From NCBI GenBank assembly GCA_005879675.1, contig VBJE01000059.1, forward strand, positions 1 to 6,343: a DNA stretch of 6,343 bases, given 5' to 3'. The DNA is from Chloroflexota bacterium. GTDB taxonomy: Bacteria > Chloroflexota > Dormibacteria > Dormibacterales > Dormibacteraceae. Below, piece after piece: positions 5,061 to 6,343 of the stretch. Each line of letters opens with the position of its first letter. The first letter of the stretch is position 1. The notes beneath the pieces were generated by a model that was not told the DNA's origin, searched no databases, and saw only the letters and a program-made list of their open reading frames with translations. A program made the translations under genes and the position numbers.

Positions 5061-6343
5061 CGCGCAGCTCTTCGAGCGTCTTGTCCGGCGCGGGAGGTTC
5101 CTCACCGGGCTTGGCTTTCGCCGCGCGGGCGGTGCGCACGCCGGCCACCCGTTCCCGCAGCCTCGTGACGGTCGCCTCCGCGGCCAGCGCTCGCACCGGC
5201 CGGCGCTGGAAAGCCTGGCGCCAGGCCGGCACGTCTTCGACGCGAAGGATCAGGCGGCGAAGCGCGATGTCCAGCGGGAAGAGCACGATCGCCAGCACCA
5301 GCAGCAGCTCGTCCACCGGCACCGGCGCCCGGGCCGGCGGGACGGGAAGGCGGAACACGTCAGCCGGGTCGGTCAGGACCGCGCCTCCGCCCGCCCGGAC
5401 GATGTCGCGCAGCGCGTTCAGGTCGGTACCGAGCTCGCGGTACTCGGGCGAGTACGGAACCACGACGCCAAAGGTGTTGGTGTGCCGAACCGCGCCGCCC
5501 GCCGATTGGGTCATGTGGAGCAGATAGCCGCCGACCTGGTCTGTCGGCAGGTCGCCCTCGAACCTGCCCGGGCCGGTCGACGCCAGCGTGACCTCGAGGT
5601 CTGAAAGGTCCGGCGTGATGGCGTTGACCACGACGGTCGCGCCCGAGTAGGTCGGTGCGGTGACGAGCAGGTGCGTATGGTCGCCCTGCACCTGCGTCTC
5701 CAGCTGGAGCGCGGGGTCGCCCGCCGCTGGAAGCGTGTAGCGGACGATGTCGCCGAAAAAGCGATTCGCATCCGGCCAGCGCAGCAGTCCCGCGGACCAG
5801 CGGCCCTGCGCGTCGCTTGTCCACGCCATGACCCTTCCCAGCCCGTACTCCCACGTCGCCAGCAGCGGATCGCCGGTCGGGCTCTGGAGGACGACGTCGG
5901 CCGCGGCGCGAGGTGTCGTGGCCACATAGCCGGTCAGGGTCGGGAACGCGTTCAGGGGGACGCCGGGCAACGCCTCGAGCAGCGATGCCAGGTGCGGCAC
6001 AAAGCTGCCTTCGACAATCCACGGCTTGAGGGCTTCGCTCGTCTCCTTGAGAAAGATCTGGGGCACCTCGTTCAGATTGGTGCTGACGTAGGCGCGGCCA
6101 TGACCCCACTCGGCGATCCGGCGCATGAGCACGGTGTCGGTGCCGTAAGCGCCGGCGGCGACCGTGGAGACGGTGATGCCCTTCTTGTAGATGGCCTCGA
6201 TGATCGGCTGGTAGTTGTCGGCAGTCGCGTCCCCGTCGCCGAGCAGGATGATGTGCTTGAGCGACGCCTTGCTCTTGTCGAGCTGCGCCGCCGCGATGTT
6301 CAGGTCCTGCCCGTAGCCGGGCGGGTCTCCGAGCTGCATGGCG
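5044..6343 (-). CDS. VWA-domain membrane protein, C-terminal part (N-terminus outside window)
   Basis: The frame is open to the right edge, so the gene begins beyond base 6343; 432 residues are visible. The ATG at 6339 is an internal Met, not the start. The visible part begins inside a von Willebrand factor A domain: GQDLNIAAAQL, then LKHIILLGDGDA (core strand with metal-site Asp), GITVSTVAAGAYG and IAEWGHGRAYVST. Next comes IFLKETSEALK and the block GYVATTPRAAADVVL, GDPLLATWEYGLGRVMAWTSDAQGRW, found in large bacterial VWA membrane proteins often labelled glutamine-amidotransferase-like. A beta-rich domain follows, then one hydrophobic helix (DELLLVLAIVLFPLDIAL, about 88 residues from the end) and a basic cytoplasmic tail. 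Related proteins are about 800-950 aa with two N-terminal membrane helices. Function is unknown; a periplasmic or extracytoplasmic role is inferred. It is convergent with the phosphoesterase gene. Confidence 0.85.
   Translation of the reverse strand, partial: AMQLGDPPGYGQDLNIAAAQLDKSKASLKHIILLGDGDATADNYQPIIEAIYKKGITVSTVAAGAYGTDTVLMRRIAEWGHGRAYVSTNLNEVPQIFLKETSEALKPWIVEGSFVPHLASLLEALPGVPLNAFPTLTGYVATTPRAAADVVLQSPTGDPLLATWEYGLGRVMAWTSDAQGRWSAGLLRWPDANRFFGDIVRYTLPAAGDPALQLETQVQGDHTHLLVTAPTYSGATVVVNAITPDLSDLEVTLASTGPGRFEGDLPTDQVGGYLLHMTQSAGGAVRHTNTFGVVVPYSPEYRELGTDLNALRDIVRAGGGAVLTDPADVFRLPVPPARAPVPVDELLLVLAIVLFPLDIALRRLILRVEDVPAWRQAFQRRPVRALAAEATVTRLRERVAGVRTARAAKAKPGEEPPAPDKTLEELRARRRR

Noticed and set aside
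4546..5604. 352-codon plus-strand frame spanning the phosphoesterase/VWA junction
   Set aside because: It is a basic, low-complexity translation that would run across two well-supported genes; a shadow frame.
5360..6109. 249-codon minus-strand frame inside the VWA gene
   Set aside because: Same strand but a different frame from the VWA protein, which has clear motifs across the whole span. No sign of a frameshift.

Overview
This is a 6.3 kb stretch of GC-rich chromosomal DNA, densely packed with genes and using several GTG and TTG starts. I see no mobile element, CRISPR array, rRNA or tRNA. Base composition, start-codon use and gene types (YceI-like lipoprotein-style gene, SoxC/sulfite-oxidase-like molybdoenzyme, erythrin-VIT1 fusion, large VWA membrane protein) fit a soil-type high-GC bacterium of the Actinomycetota, Chloroflexota or Dormibacterota kind. 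The phylum is inference and cannot be fixed from this window.

Layout from left to right. (1) Two minus-strand genes: the N-terminus of a membrane-anchored YceI-family protein (cut by the window edge at base 1) and, upstream of it, a small acidic protein of unknown function. (2) A divergent plus-strand pair starting 52 bp away: a molybdopterin oxidoreductase of the sulfite oxidase/SoxC superfamily and, after a 4-nt gap, a ferritin-like/VIT1 fusion (MbfA type) predicted to bind iron and move it across the membrane. (3) A minus-strand MurI-like racemase gene whose stop codon overlaps that of the VIT1 gene. (4) A compact plus-strand run of a 61-aa two-helix membrane protein, a 65-aa hypothetical protein and a YfcE-type metallophosphoesterase. 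(5) The C-terminal part of a minus-strand VWA-domain membrane protein, convergent with the phosphoesterase and running off the right edge.

The most notable point is the MurI-like protein. Both catalytic cysteines of glutamate racemase are serine, the protein has no cysteine at all, and the Thr-rich substrate loop is also lost. It keeps the fold signatures, so it is either a pseudo-racemase or an enzyme of different chemistry. Second, the sulfite-oxidase-like enzyme keeps the Mo-ligating cysteine but has lost two sulfite-pocket arginines, so 'sulfite oxidase' may be the wrong substrate call. Third, the phosphoesterase lacks the helix that normally separates its first two metal-binding motifs. 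Both convergent gene pairs share a palindromic CTAG as overlapping stop codons, and one of these lies in the loop of a GC-rich inverted repeat.

Functionally, the molybdoenzyme and the iron transporter are probably co-expressed and may belong to redox or iron stress handling. The other genes share no obvious pathway. No gene-free stretch exceeds 300 bases; the longest gaps are about 50-70 bases.
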